Of a DNA stretch of 64,000 nucleotides, positions 7,875 to 16,548 are shown one piece after another. The notes below the pieces were generated by a model. That model did not search any database. It was not told the DNA's origin and saw only the letters and a list, made by a program, of their open reading frames with translations. The translations under genes were made by a program, and so were the position numbers. Each line of letters opens with the position of its first letter. Within the stretch, counting starts at the first letter, position 1. The DNA comes from Amycolatopsis sp. NBC_01480 (GTDB lineage Bacteria > Actinomycetota > Actinomycetes > Mycobacteriales > Pseudonocardiaceae): assembly GCF_036227205.1 (NCBI RefSeq), contig NZ_CP109442.1, forward strand, positions 3,162,001 through 3,226,000, in the 5' to 3' direction.

Positions 7875-8558
7875 TCAGCGGGGGCGGAGGACCAGCTCGG
7901 TCAGGTGGGCGTCCGGGCTGGCCGAAACGGCAGTCAGCACGGCGGTCGCGACGGAGTCCGGGCGGAGGTACTTCGCCGGGTCGTACTCGCCGCCCAGGTG
8001 CGCGACGACGCTCTGCTGCATCTCCGTGTCGGTGCGCCCCGGGTAGATCGAGGTGACCCGCAGGCCGCTGGGACCCTCCTCCTCGCGCAAGGTGTCGGCG
8101 AAGGCGCGCGCGGCGAATTTGCTTGCGGAGTAAGGACCCCAGCCCGCGCGGGCGTTGCGGCCGGCGCCGGAGTTGAGCACCACGACGTGCCCGCGGGCGG
8201 CCCGCAGCGCCGGCAGCAGCAGCCGGGTCAGCTCGGCCACCGCGACGACGTTGACCTCGAAGTTGGCGCGCCAGACGTCGGCGGGCGAGTCCGCGACCGA
8301 GCCCAGCTGCGCGGCGCCGGCGGAGTGGACGAGCACGTCCAGCTCGACGATCCGGCTGGTCGCCTCGGCCAGCGCGGCGGGGTCGGTGAGGTCGACGGGC
8401 CACGGCCGTGCGCCCGGCAGCTCGTCGGCCACCTTCGCGAGCGCCGCCTCGTCACGGCCGCCGAGCAGCAGCCGGTGGGTGGGCGCGAGCTGGTGGGCGA
8501 TGGCGGCGCCGATGCCACGGGAAGCACCCGTGACCAGGGCGAGCGGAAGATCGGTCAT
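7875..8558 (-). CDS. Short-chain dehydrogenase/reductase
   Basis: 227-aa cytosolic NAD(P)-dependent oxidoreductase of the classical SDR family. The dinucleotide-binding motif is TGASRGIG at about residues 10-17, the NxAG-equivalent is HSAGA, the catalytic Ser lies in VVLNSGAG, and YSASK is the Tyr/Lys pair. The GGRDEAALAKV stretch after strand 2 suggests NADP preference. Substrate unknown. It starts at ATG 8558 with TACGGT 6 nt upstream (8565-8570, minus strand) and no ribosome-binding site, so it is probably leaderless. It converges on the amidohydrolase across repeat copy A. Confidence 0.87.
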   Translation of the reverse strand: MTDLPLALVTGASRGIGAAIAHQLAPTHRLLLGGRDEAALAKVADELPGARPWPVDLTDPAALAEATSRIVELDVLVHSAGAAQLGSVADSPADVWRANFEVNVVAVAELTRLLLPALRAARGHVVVLNSGAGRNARAGWGPYSASKFAARAFADTLREEEGPSGLRVTSIYPGRTDTEMQQSVVAHLGGEYDPAKYLRPDSVATAVLTAVSASPDAHLTELVLRPR

Positions 8559-8583
8559 ACCGCCACCGTACTGTGCCAGTAGA

Positions 8584-8660
8584 TACCAAACCGGCCGGAA
8601 GTAAGCAGTTCACGGAGCCCGTCGCCGCTCCTGGTCGGCTTACTTCCGGCCTTTTTGGTA
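8584..8660. terminator. Interrupted long hairpin between SDR promoter and AftB-like gene
   Basis: A 14-bp stem (8593-8606 with 8638-8651, core GGCCGGAAGTAAGC) is extended after a 2-nt internal bulge by TACCAAA (8584-8590) pairing with TTTGGTA (8654-8660). It lies just past the end of the minus-strand glycosyltransferase and is its likely terminator. It also abuts the SDR promoter. Confidence 0.6.
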
Positions 8661-8664
8661 TGTG

Positions 8665-10338
8665 TCAGCAGGCAGCGGCCGCATGAGGGTCACGGTCGAA
8701 GCGGATCTGCGTGCGCCCAGCCGCTCCAGTGAAATTGTCGACAAACCGACTGAACGTCAGCGGAGTGCGGGTCGAGGCAAGCACGTCCTGGATGCCCGGA
8801 CAGCGCAAGGCCTGCCGCGCGGCATCGATGTCGGCCGGGGCGAACACGTGCGACAGCCCGTCGGTCGCGTAGTCGCCCTGGCCCGCGTCAGCGATCTCCC
8901 AGGCCGCGATCAGCCACTTCGAGTGCCCCGGCCGGCCGCCGGGAATGGAGACGGTGTGCGCGGCGAGGTCGCTGGCCAGGCCGTACCCGTCGTGGACGCG
9001 CACGTCGAGCGACACCAGATTGCTGATCGCGCCCATGCTGTCGGTCGCCATGGTCACGTACGGGCGGTCGGTCGGGAAGGTGTACCAGCGCTTTTCGTCG
9101 TAGCTGTACACGAGCACGGCCGGCTTGTGCGTGTTGTCGACGGCCTCCACTGCCGCGCGCGCGATCGGCTGGCCGAGGAAGTCCGACGCGAGCACGGGGT
9201 GCGCCTTGCCGGTGTCCCAGGACCAGTACGCGCGCTCGTCGGTGACGCCGGTGGAGAGGTGCTCGTTCGCGTAAGGCACCCGCAGCCAGCCCGCCGCGGC
9301 CACGGACCAGACGGCGACCGCGGCCAGCAGCGCCACCGTCCGCCGCGTGAACGGGACCGCCATTACCGGCAGCAGCAAGGAAAACAGGGCGGGCAGCAGC
9401 ATGCGGGCGTGCATGAAGTCCCCGCCGACGCGCACGACGTAAACGGTCAGCAGCACCGCCGCGAGCACGGGCGCGAGCGTGAGAATCCGCGACCGGCGCG
9501 TCAGCGCGACCACCACAGCCAGCAGCAAGAGCGGCACCCACAGGTAGTACGGCCCGACGAGGTCGAGCAGGTAGGCGAACCCGCGCGCCCAGTTGGCGTC
9601 GCCGGCTTCCTTGGCGAGCGCGGTGTTCGGGACGAGCAGGCCGTAGAAGCCCATCCGGAAGACCTGGTACGCGAGCGGCAGCGCCACTCCGGCGCCGAAC
9701 CAGGCCGCGCCGCGACGCACGCCCGGCCGCCGCAGCCACACCAGCGCGGCGAACGCGACGATGCCGAACAACGCCAGGTCCGGCCGCACCAGCGGGCCGA
9801 GCCCGAGCACCACCGCCGTCGCGAAGGGCGCCTTGCCCCGCACCAGCAGCCACCAGGACAGCCCGATCCACAGCAGCGCCAGCCCGGTTTCCAGGCCCGA
9901 AGTGGCGAAATCCCGGAACGGCGGCAGCGCGCAGACCACCAGGGCGCCGGCCGGCACCACGGTCGCACCGCCGTACAGCCGGCGCGCGCTGTCCAGCCCG
10001 AAGAACAATCCGCCGACCGCGCAGACCAGCCCGAGGACCACGGCCAGCCATTCGAGGGTGGCGCCGGTGATCCCGCCCGCCCCGGCCAGCAGCCATGTCC
10101 ACAGTGGACTGGTACTGGCCTCGACCCGCTCGCCGACGTTGAACACCGGCCCGTGGCCGGCCAGGATCTGCCGCACGGTCCGCAGCACCAGCAGCCCGTC
10201 GTCGCTCATCCAGCGACGGCGCCAGGCCAGCACCGCGTATAGCGCGAGGGTGGCCGCGAGCGCGGCCCAGACCCAGGTCGACGGGCGGCGGTACCAGGCG
10301 ACGGGCGGCTCCGCGACGGCCGGTGCAACCGCGGTCAT
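8665..10338 (-). CDS. AftB-like terminal arabinofuranosyltransferase (GT-C membrane enzyme)
   Basis: 557-aa polytopic membrane glycosyltransferase. The N-terminal motif RRRWMSDDGLLVLRTVRQIL followed by HGPVFNVGERVEASTSPLWT is the signature of the AftB family (also annotated ZomB). The Asp-Asp pair after the first membrane segment is the expected GT-C catalytic site. About ten hydrophobic segments follow, then a C-terminal soluble domain of ~150 residues. In mycobacteria AftB uses decaprenyl-phospho-arabinose to add the terminal beta-1,2-arabinofuranose of arabinogalactan, so a wall-arabinan role is likely here. Start ATG 10338 is chosen because the membrane domain begins shortly after it and AAGGGG lies upstream. 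It sits 64 bp downstream of the SdrD-B-like gene on the same strand. Confidence 0.8.
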   Translation of the reverse strand: MTAVAPAVAEPPVAWYRRPSTWVWAALAATLALYAVLAWRRRWMSDDGLLVLRTVRQILAGHGPVFNVGERVEASTSPLWTWLLAGAGGITGATLEWLAVVLGLVCAVGGLFFGLDSARRLYGGATVVPAGALVVCALPPFRDFATSGLETGLALLWIGLSWWLLVRGKAPFATAVVLGLGPLVRPDLALFGIVAFAALVWLRRPGVRRGAAWFGAGVALPLAYQVFRMGFYGLLVPNTALAKEAGDANWARGFAYLLDLVGPYYLWVPLLLLAVVVALTRRSRILTLAPVLAAVLLTVYVVRVGGDFMHARMLLPALFSLLLPVMAVPFTRRTVALLAAVAVWSVAAAGWLRVPYANEHLSTGVTDERAYWSWDTGKAHPVLASDFLGQPIARAAVEAVDNTHKPAVLVYSYDEKRWYTFPTDRPYVTMATDSMGAISNLVSLDVRVHDGYGLASDLAAHTVSIPGGRPGHSKWLIAAWEIADAGQGDYATDGLSHVFAPADIDAARQALRCPGIQDVLASTRTPLTFSRFVDNFTGAAGRTQIRFDRDPHAAAAC

Positions 10339-10402
10339 CGCGTCCGCCGGCCCCTTCCTTCGCCCGTCCCGCCGCAGGTGGGCGGGGAGATCCAGGCTCA
10401 GT

Positions 10403-11833
10403 CTAGGGCGACGGCGCCGGTGACGGCACCGCCGTCGGCGAAGGCGGGGGCGGCGGCGCGGCGCTGGACGAAGAAGGCGGCGCCGGTGCCGGGGGCTCCG
10501 GCGGGGCCAGTCCCAGGTCGACGTCCGGGTTCTCGCGGTGGTCGCCGCCCAGGGTGAACGCCGTGGTGCAGCCGGTGGCCGGGTCGGCGTCGGAGTCCTT
10601 CGCCGGGTCGCCCGCGGCGCGAGTGGTGACCGTGAGCCCGTCCGGCAGCGCACTGACGTCGAAGCAGACCTGGTACGTGCCGTCCTTGAGCTTGTCGAAC
10701 AGGTAACTGCCGTCGTCGGCGCTCTTGGCGGTGGCCACCGTGCCGCCGGCGCCGTCCTTGAGCGTGACCGGGATGCCGCCGACGCCCGGCTCGCCGTCGT
10801 CCTGCAGGCCGTTGCGGTTCAGGTCCCGCCAGACCCGGTCGCCGATCTTGTCGATCAGCGGCAGCGGGGTGACGGTGATGGTCGACGTGGCCTTCTGGTT
10901 GCCCAGCTGGCCGCTCGCCGACGTGACGCCCGAGACCGTGGCGGTGCTGACGTGGCCGTTGTCGTTCTCCGCCAGGTTCGGGTGATCGCAGGTCAGCGCC
11001 TTGGACGCGCCGGCGTCGAGGTCGAACGCGGCGGGCAGCCCGGTGCACCACGGGTCCTTCACCAGCAGGCCGGTGAGCGGCACGCTGCCGGTGTTCGCCA
11101 CCGTGACGCGGTAGTGCGCGGTGGACCCGGCGGGCAAGGTCGCGGACGGGCCCCACTCGCCGGTCGCCGGGTTCTGCACCTCTTCCTTCACCGAGTAGGC
11201 CGCGAGCTGCACGTTCACGCAGTCCCACATCACCCAGTTGCGGTTCGTGGTGGCGAAGAAGGTGACCGAAGACGTGCCGTCCGGCGCCGCGGTGGCCGGG
11301 AAGTCCTGGCGCGCCAGCTTGTTGTCGGAAGCGACGTCGTGCGTGACGTCCTGCGCCTTCTCCAGCAGCGTGCGCCCGGCCGCGTCGCTGAAGCGCAGCC
11401 CGGTCGACTGCGCGTTGCCGCGCTCGGCCAGCGCGGTGGCGACGGTGCCGGTCCAGGCGGACAGCGAGTACAGCCCGCCCGGCGCGTACGGCACCGTCTG
11501 GCTGGCCGAGCTGACGCGTCCGTCCGGAGTCTGGATCTGCGCCTTCAGGTGCCCGTCGACCGCGAGTGCGGTGTCCGTGACGAGCTTCGGCAGCTTGTCC
11601 GGCGGCGTGCTGCGCGGGACCGGCGCGGCAGGGGTGAACAGGTAGCCCTGCGGGGCGCCGCCGGGCGCGGAAACCTGCTCCACGCTGGGGTTCGGCGCGA
11701 TCCCGCCGCAGGCCGGGGCGTCGGCGGCCGGCGCCGAGCCGGGCAGGAACACGACGAGCGCCCCGGCCAGCACCACCGTGCCCGCCGAAGCGCCCGCCGA
11801 CCGTCCGATCGAGATCTTCCGTGCCCGCCTCAT
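10403..11833 (-). CDS. Secreted protein with SdrD B-like (Cna-B fold) domain
   Basis: 476-aa exported protein. A signal peptide (RRARK then a hydrophobic stretch ending about ...GSAPAADA, residues 1-37) is followed by an N-terminal domain of ~250 residues, a DUF11-like segment (GSTAHYRVTVANTGSVPLTG), then a SdrD B-like domain beginning IGDRVWRDLNRNGLQDDGEP with the calcium-binding D-x-N-x-N-G-x-x-D pattern, and a Pro/Ser-rich tail. No LPXTG sorting motif or C-terminal membrane helix is visible, so it is probably released or wall-associated. ATG 11833 has TAGCTT 6 nt upstream (11840-11845, minus), suggesting a leaderless mRNA. Function is probably surface adhesion or structure (inference). Confidence 0.8.
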   Translation of the reverse strand: MRRARKISIGRSAGASAGTVVLAGALVVFLPGSAPAADAPACGGIAPNPSVEQVSAPGGAPQGYLFTPAAPVPRSTPPDKLPKLVTDTALAVDGHLKAQIQTPDGRVSSASQTVPYAPGGLYSLSAWTGTVATALAERGNAQSTGLRFSDAAGRTLLEKAQDVTHDVASDNKLARQDFPATAAPDGTSSVTFFATTNRNWVMWDCVNVQLAAYSVKEEVQNPATGEWGPSATLPAGSTAHYRVTVANTGSVPLTGLLVKDPWCTGLPAAFDLDAGASKALTCDHPNLAENDNGHVSTATVSGVTSASGQLGNQKATSTITVTPLPLIDKIGDRVWRDLNRNGLQDDGEPGVGGIPVTLKDGAGGTVATAKSADDGSYLFDKLKDGTYQVCFDVSALPDGLTVTTRAAGDPAKDSDADPATGCTTAFTLGGDHRENPDVDLGLAPPEPPAPAPPSSSSAAPPPPPSPTAVPSPAPSP

Positions 11834-11898
11834 GCCGCGAAGCTATTACCCGGCGCCGACCCCGGCCGAGCCGCGGCGCCGGGCTTCACTCCAAAGAG

Positions 11899-13986
11899 TC
11901 AGCGCACGCCGATCCGCCCGACCAGCCCGAAGTGCCCCTTCTTCCACACCGAGACGATCGCGGGCCGCGGCTGCGCGGTCCCGCCGTCGGGCCAGTGCGA
12001 GGTCGGGTTCGCCGAGTTGGCCGCGTTCTCACCCGGGTGCTGCACGGCGACCAGCACCAGGTGGTCGGTCACCACCGGGCCGCAGGTCTCCGCGCCGACC
12101 GGCACGGACAGGAACTGCTTGACGTGGCCGCGTTCCGGGCCCGAGACGGGCACCGAGAACAGCCCGTCGTTCGCGCCGAGGGTGTTGCCGTCGGTGGCGA
12201 TCCACAGGTTGCCGTGCCGGTCGAACGCGACGTTGTCCGGGCACGAGATCGGGCTGACCTGGTCCTTCGGGAAGCCGCCGAAGTAGGTGTCGGCGGTCGC
12301 CGGGTCGCCGCAGACCAGCAGCAGCCGCCAGGAGAACCGGGTGGACGCCGCGTCGCCGCGCGCCTCCTCCCACTCCAGCACGTGGCCGTTTTTGTTGGCG
12401 TTGCGGGGATTCGGCTCGTCGGCGGCCGCCTTGCCCGCCGCGCCGCGGTCGGTGTTGTTGGTCAGCGCGGCGTAGATCCGGCCGTTGACCGGGTTGGGCT
12501 CGATGTCCTCGGGGCGGTCCATCTTCGTCGCGCCCGCCTTGTCCGCGGCCTGGCGGGTGAAGACGTACACCTCCTCGGCGGTGAATCCGTCCACAAAGGA
12601 CTTGTCGCCCGCGGCGAGCGGGATCCACTCGCCGGTGCCGTCGAACTCGTCGTCGTCCGGGAGCTTGCCGCTGCCGTCGATCTGGCCCGGGCTGTCGCCG
12701 GTGAACTTGGCGACGTACAGCGTGCCGTCGTCCAGCAGCGCCGAGTTGTGCCGGCGGGCGAGCGCGCTCGAGCCCTTTTTGTACTTGCCCTTGGAGACGA
12801 ACTTGTAGATGTACTCGAACCGCTCGTCGTCGCCCGAGTAGACGGCGACGCGGCCGTCGGCGGTGATCTTGACGTTCGCGGCCTCGTGCTTGAACCGCCC
12901 GAGCGCGGTGTGCTTGACCGGCGTCGAATGCGGGTCGTGCGGGTCGATTTCGACGACCCAGCCGAAGCGGTTGGGCTCGTTCGGCTCACGCGGGACGTCC
13001 CAGCGCTGGTCGAACCGCTCCCACTTGCGCGTGCTCTCGCCGGTGCCGATCAGGTAGCGCTTGAGCCGCGGGGCCTGCTCCGGATCGGTCACCTTGTCCG
13101 CGTTCGCGAAGTACTGGTGGAAGTTCTCCTCGCCGGAAAGCACGGTGCCCCAAGGAGTCACGCCGCCGGAGCAGTTGTTCTGCGTGCCGCGCACCTTCCG
13201 CCCCGACGGGTCCGCGGACGTCTTCAGGTACTTCGACCCGGCCGCCGGGCCGCGGACCTCGAACACGGTGTCGAGCGTGATGCGCCGGTTCAGCGGGCTC
13301 GGCGTGGTGCGCAGCGCGCCGCCGATCGGGTCGCGCTGGGTCTGCACCACCGAAAGCCCGTGCGCCGCCCAGGCGATCTTCACCTGCTCCTCGGTCGGGT
13401 TCGCCGGGTCGTACTGATCGGCCGGGAACAGGTGCACCTCGGTGGTGTACTCGTGGTTGACCACCAGCAGGTTCTGCAGGCCCAGCGGGTCCTGCGGGAT
13501 CAGGCCGACGAAGTCGTTGTTGTAGCCGAACTGCTTCGCCTGCGCGGCCGCGGTCTGCTTGCGGAAGTCGAACTTCGGCGCGCCCGGCACGACGGCGTCG
13601 CCCCAGCGGATCACCACGTGCTGGTCGTAACCCTCGGGCACGCTCACCCGGTCCAGCTTGTTCGGCGGCACCGGGGTGAAGTCGGTGCCGGGCACCGTCC
13701 GCCCACCGCGTGCAGGCGAGAGCGGGGCCGGGGCCGAGGGCGCGGCGGCGGCCGTCCCGGACAGCGCGGCGAACCCGCCGGCCGCGGCCGCCATCACCGC
13801 GCCCGCCTTGAACACGCCGCGGCGCGAGACCACGTTCTTCGCGACGTCGCCGAAGTACTCGTTGCCCGTGGGGTTCGGCGCTTCGTGGGCGCAGGCGTTG
13901 CCACAGCGGTACTCGCAGGTGATGGGGGAACGGCCGCTGTCGTGCGCGGCGAAGAGGGGCAGCAGCCGCCCGGGCTCCAGGGACAC
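11899..13986 (-). CDS. PhoX family alkaline phosphatase (DUF839), Tat-exported
   Basis: 695-aa extracytoplasmic phosphatase of the PhoX/DUF839 family, which needs calcium and iron and releases phosphate from phosphoesters. The N-terminus (about 52 residues) has a Cys motif CEYRCGNAC typical of actinobacterial members. It is followed by the Tat signal SRRGVFKAG and a hydrophobic Ala-rich stretch. Family motifs visible are NNCSGGVTPWGTVLSGEENF, FGWVVEIDP, KHTALGRFKHEAA, YSGDDERFEYIYKFV and PDNVAFDRHGNLWIATDG. GTG 13986 has GGAGG four bases upstream. Three G(G/T)TC-type units at 14033-14064 resemble a PHO box, so phosphate control is likely but unproven. Confidence 0.9.
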   Translation of the reverse strand: MSLEPGRLLPLFAAHDSGRSPITCEYRCGNACAHEAPNPTGNEYFGDVAKNVVSRRGVFKAGAVMAAAAGGFAALSGTAAAAPSAPAPLSPARGGRTVPGTDFTPVPPNKLDRVSVPEGYDQHVVIRWGDAVVPGAPKFDFRKQTAAAQAKQFGYNNDFVGLIPQDPLGLQNLLVVNHEYTTEVHLFPADQYDPANPTEEQVKIAWAAHGLSVVQTQRDPIGGALRTTPSPLNRRITLDTVFEVRGPAAGSKYLKTSADPSGRKVRGTQNNCSGGVTPWGTVLSGEENFHQYFANADKVTDPEQAPRLKRYLIGTGESTRKWERFDQRWDVPREPNEPNRFGWVVEIDPHDPHSTPVKHTALGRFKHEAANVKITADGRVAVYSGDDERFEYIYKFVSKGKYKKGSSALARRHNSALLDDGTLYVAKFTGDSPGQIDGSGKLPDDDEFDGTGEWIPLAAGDKSFVDGFTAEEVYVFTRQAADKAGATKMDRPEDIEPNPVNGRIYAALTNNTDRGAAGKAAADEPNPRNANKNGHVLEWEEARGDAASTRFSWRLLLVCGDPATADTYFGGFPKDQVSPISCPDNVAFDRHGNLWIATDGNTLGANDGLFSVPVSGPERGHVKQFLSVPVGAETCGPVVTDHLVLVAVQHPGENAANSANPTSHWPDGGTAQPRPAIVSVWKKGHFGLVGRIGVR

Positions 13987-14032
13987 AGGGCCTCCAGATC
14001 AGTGTGGTGGGAACGAAGCGACCGTAAACGCC

Positions 14033-14064
14033 AAAACCCGACCAAACCGGACCATAAAGTGAAC
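14033..14064 (-). promoter_or_regulatory. Candidate PHO box upstream of phoX-like gene
   Basis: On the minus strand three direct units follow each other at 10-11 nt spacing: GTTCACTTTAT (14064-14054), GGTCCGGTTT (14053-14044), GGTCGGGTTTT (14043-14033). Actinobacterial PhoP sites are direct repeats of 11-bp units beginning G(G/T)TCA. The first unit matches well and the others partly. Its position 47-78 bp before a phosphatase gene supports the call. Confidence 0.4.
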
Positions 14065-14103
14065 AGGAGGTGTATTAACCGCAATTGAGACGAACAAGAA
14101 GAA

Positions 14104-14130
14104 CGCCCCCGGACGGACAGTCCGGGGGCG
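14104..14130 (-). terminator. Terminator of MFS transporter gene
   Basis: An 11-bp stem (14104-14114 with 14120-14130; CGCCCCCGGAC and complement) with a 5-nt loop, followed on the minus strand by TTCTTCTTGTTC. It lies 11 bp past the MFS stop codon. Confidence 0.75.
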
Positions 14131-14141
14131 ATCGCCGAGCG

Positions 14142-15362
14142 TCAGAATTCCTCGTCGCCGACGAGCGCGGCCTCCTTCGGCACCACGTGCGGGTCGGCCT
14201 TCTTCTCCCGCAGCGAAAGCAGCACCGCGGCGATCACGCACAGCACCGCCGCGACGACAAACGGGCCCTGCTGCCAGCCGAGCCAGTCGGCGACGTGCCC
14301 GACGAGCGTGGCCGCGACCGCGCCGCCGAGCCAGCGGCAGAAGTTGTAGCCCGCGCTGGCGACCGGGCGCGGTGCGTCGCTGATGGACATCGCGGTGCCG
14401 GTGAACAGCGTGTTCAGCAGGCCGGAGACCAGCCCGGACAGGATGATGCCGATCACGGCCACGGTTTTGTTCGGGACGGCCAGCACCAGCATCAGCACGG
14501 TGTAGCCGGCCACCGCGAGCGCGGCCCCGTGCCGTTCTCCGAACCGAGCGGCGAGCTTCGGCGCCAGCGCGACCCCGGCGACCGCGACGCACAGGCCCCA
14601 GCCGCAGAAGATCAGCCCGACCGCGATCGCGCTCCAGCCCAGCACGAACGGCGACCAGGCCAGCACCGTGAAGAAAGCGGCGGTGTACAGCGCCGAAGCC
14701 AGCGACGTCCGGAGCAGGCCGGGGTGCTTCAGCGCGCGGATCGGGTCGAGGAGCTTGATCGGCGGCCGCTTCTCGTGCGAGTCGCTCTTCAGGAAGATCG
14801 AGCACAGCACCAGCGCGCCGGCCATCAGCACCGCGGTGCCGATGAACGGGCCGCGCCACGAGATCGTGCCGAGCAGCGCGCCCAGCAGCGGTCCGACGGA
14901 GAGGCCGACACCGAGCGCCGCCTCGTACAACAGGATCGCGCCGCCCTGGCCACCGGTCGCCGCGCCGACGATCACCGAAAGCGCGGTGGCGATGAAGAAA
15001 GCGTTGCCCAGCCCCCAAAACGCGCGCAGCCCGACGAGTTGCTCGATCGAGCCCGCGGCCGCGCACAGGGCGGTCGCCGCGACGATCAGCGTCAGCCCGA
15101 CCAGCACGGTCCGCTTGGCGCCGAAGCGCGCGGACATCGAGCCGGTGAACAGCATGGCGATCACCTGCACGCCCAGATAGGACGTGAACAGCAGCGTGAC
15201 CTGGGACGGCGTCGCGTCCAGCCCCTTGGCGATGGACAGCAGGATCGGGTCGACCAGGCCGATGCCCATGAACGCGATGACCGCGGCGAACGCGGTGATC
15301 CACACCTGCTTGGGCTGGCCTTTGACCGCGTCCAGCAGGCTCGAGTGGTGCTCAGCGCTCAT
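14142..15362 (-). CDS. Major facilitator superfamily transporter
   Basis: 406-aa integral membrane protein with twelve predicted hydrophobic segments. The MFS motif A-like loop between TM2 and TM3 is ARFGAKRT, and the central cytoplasmic loop contains KSDSHEKRPPIKLLDPIRALKHPG. The architecture is that of the 12-TM drug:proton antiporter group. It begins inside the end of the upstream MarR gene (11-bp overlap, 15352-15362), so the pair is translationally coupled and the MarR protein almost certainly controls its expression. A role in efflux of a toxic compound is the usual outcome for MarR-MFS pairs; the substrate cannot be read from the sequence. Confidence 0.88.
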   Translation of the reverse strand: MSAEHHSSLLDAVKGQPKQVWITAFAAVIAFMGIGLVDPILLSIAKGLDATPSQVTLLFTSYLGVQVIAMLFTGSMSARFGAKRTVLVGLTLIVAATALCAAAGSIEQLVGLRAFWGLGNAFFIATALSVIVGAATGGQGGAILLYEAALGVGLSVGPLLGALLGTISWRGPFIGTAVLMAGALVLCSIFLKSDSHEKRPPIKLLDPIRALKHPGLLRTSLASALYTAAFFTVLAWSPFVLGWSAIAVGLIFCGWGLCVAVAGVALAPKLAARFGERHGAALAVAGYTVLMLVLAVPNKTVAVIGIILSGLVSGLLNTLFTGTAMSISDAPRPVASAGYNFCRWLGGAVAATLVGHVADWLGWQQGPFVVAAVLCVIAAVLLSLREKKADPHVVPKEAALVGDEEF

Positions 15363-15819
15363 CGCGGATCAGTTCCTCCTTCGGGTTTTCACGGTGGAAG
15401 TCGCGGATCAGCTTCGTGAGGGCGGGCAGGGCGGCGTCGATCGCGGCGCGGTCCGCGTCGTCCAGGCCGAGCAGGCGTTCCCGCAACTGCTCCTCACGAG
15501 CGGCGACCATCTCGGCGTAGAACCGCCGTCCCTCGCCGGTGGCTTCCACGAGCACGGCCCGCCCGTCGTCCGGGTCCGGCCGGCGGCTCACCATGCCGAG
15601 CCGCTCGAGCCGTCCGACGACGTCGGTCATCGACGGCATCCGCACGCCTTCGAGCTGCGCCAGGCGGCTCATCCGGCTGGATCCGCCGCCGACCAGCTCG
15701 GCCAGCACCGAGCCCTGGGTCAGGGTCAGCGCATGCGGCGTCTCGCGGCGGACCAGGTAGTACAGCCGCGAGACGACCGGCCGCAGCCGGCGCGCGAGGT
15801 CGGTGATCGAGGAAGTCAC
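15352..15819 (-). CDS. MarR-family transcriptional regulator
   Basis: 155-aa winged helix-turn-helix repressor. The DNA-binding region runs from about residue 30 to 100: LTQGSVLAELVGGGSSRMSRLAQLEGVRMPSMTDVVGRLERLGMVSRRPDPDDGRAVLVEATGEG, with the DxR wing motif (DDGRAV) typical of MarR. GTG 15819 is the start because TAGCCT (15826-15831, minus) lies 6 nt upstream with no ribosome-binding site. A perfect TTAGCC-A-GGCTAA palindrome fills the space from the -10 to the start codon, so autorepression is expected. First gene of the MarR-MFS operon; divergent from the HAD hydrolase. Confidence 0.9.
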   Translation of the reverse strand: MTSSITDLARRLRPVVSRLYYLVRRETPHALTLTQGSVLAELVGGGSSRMSRLAQLEGVRMPSMTDVVGRLERLGMVSRRPDPDDGRAVLVEATGEGRRFYAEMVAAREEQLRERLLGLDDADRAAIDAALPALTKLIRDFHRENPKEELIRDER

Positions 15820-15832
15820 TTAGCCAGGCTAA
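15820..15832. promoter_or_regulatory. Predicted MarR operator TTAGCC-A-GGCTAA
   Basis: Perfect 13-bp odd-centred palindrome directly abutting the MarR start codon and overlapping its -10 box. A second, imperfect dyad AATTTACTT...AAGTAATT lies at 15835-15860. The position over the core promoter is that of a self-repression site. Confidence 0.6.
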
Positions 15833-15885
15833 CAAATTTACTTAGCTATGCGAAGTAATTCCACTCACAGGCTAGGCTGCCGCCC

Positions 15886-16539
15886 ATGGACGCGGTGATC
15901 TTCGACCTCGACGGCGTACTGGTGGACTCCGAGCGGACCTGGGACGAGGTGCGCCGCGCCGTCGTCGCCGAGCACGGCGGCACCTGGCTCCCCGAGGCGA
16001 CGCGGGCGCAGCAGGGCATGAGCACGCCGGAATGGGCTTCGTACCTGGTGAACACACTCGGCGCGCGGCTGGCACCCAACGAGATCGCGCGCGTGGTGAT
16101 CGACGAGATGGCCAAGCGCTACGCCTCGGGCCCGCCGGTCATCAACGGCGCGGCGGAAACCGTCCGAGCGGTCGCCGCCCACCGTCCGGTCGCGATCGCC
16201 AGCTCGTCGCCACCGGTGCTGATCCGGGCCTTCGTGACGGCTTGCGACCTCACGGAACTGGTCCCGGTCGCGGTTTCGAGCGAGGAAGTCGGCGCCGGCA
16301 AGCCCGCGCCGGACGTCTACCTGCGGGCCGCGTCGCTACTGGGCGTCGCCCCGGAAACCTGCGCCGCGGTGGAAGACACGACAAACGGCCTGCGCTCGGC
16401 CCTCGCGGCGGGCATGACCGTGTACGCGGTACCGAACCTACACTTCCCGCCAGACCCGGCAGTGCTCGCGAAAGCGACCGCGGTGCTGTCGAGCATCACC
16501 GAGCTTCCAGCGGCGCTGGACTCGCAGCCCGACGCCTGA
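15886..16539 (+). CDS. HAD-superfamily hydrolase (beta-phosphoglucomutase-like)
   Basis: 217-aa cytosolic phosphatase or phosphomutase-like enzyme. Motif I is FDLDGVLVDS at residues 6-15 (nucleophile Asp7), motif II is the Ser cluster IASSSPP, motif III is GAGKPAPDVYL and motif IV is AAVEDTTNGL. A helical cap lies between motifs I and II, as in subfamily IA. The substrate may be a sugar phosphate or phosphoglycolate-like compound; the sequence does not decide. It is probably leaderless: TAGGCT at 15873-15878 ends 7 nt before the ATG. Divergent from MarR-MFS and convergent with the lipoprotein gene 10 bp downstream. Confidence 0.87.
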   Translation: MDAVIFDLDGVLVDSERTWDEVRRAVVAEHGGTWLPEATRAQQGMSTPEWASYLVNTLGARLAPNEIARVVIDEMAKRYASGPPVINGAAETVRAVAAHRPVAIASSSPPVLIRAFVTACDLTELVPVAVSSEEVGAGKPAPDVYLRAASLLGVAPETCAAVEDTTNGLRSALAAGMTVYAVPNLHFPPDPAVLAKATAVLSSITELPAALDSQPDA

Positions 16540-16548
16540 CGGGGCTTC

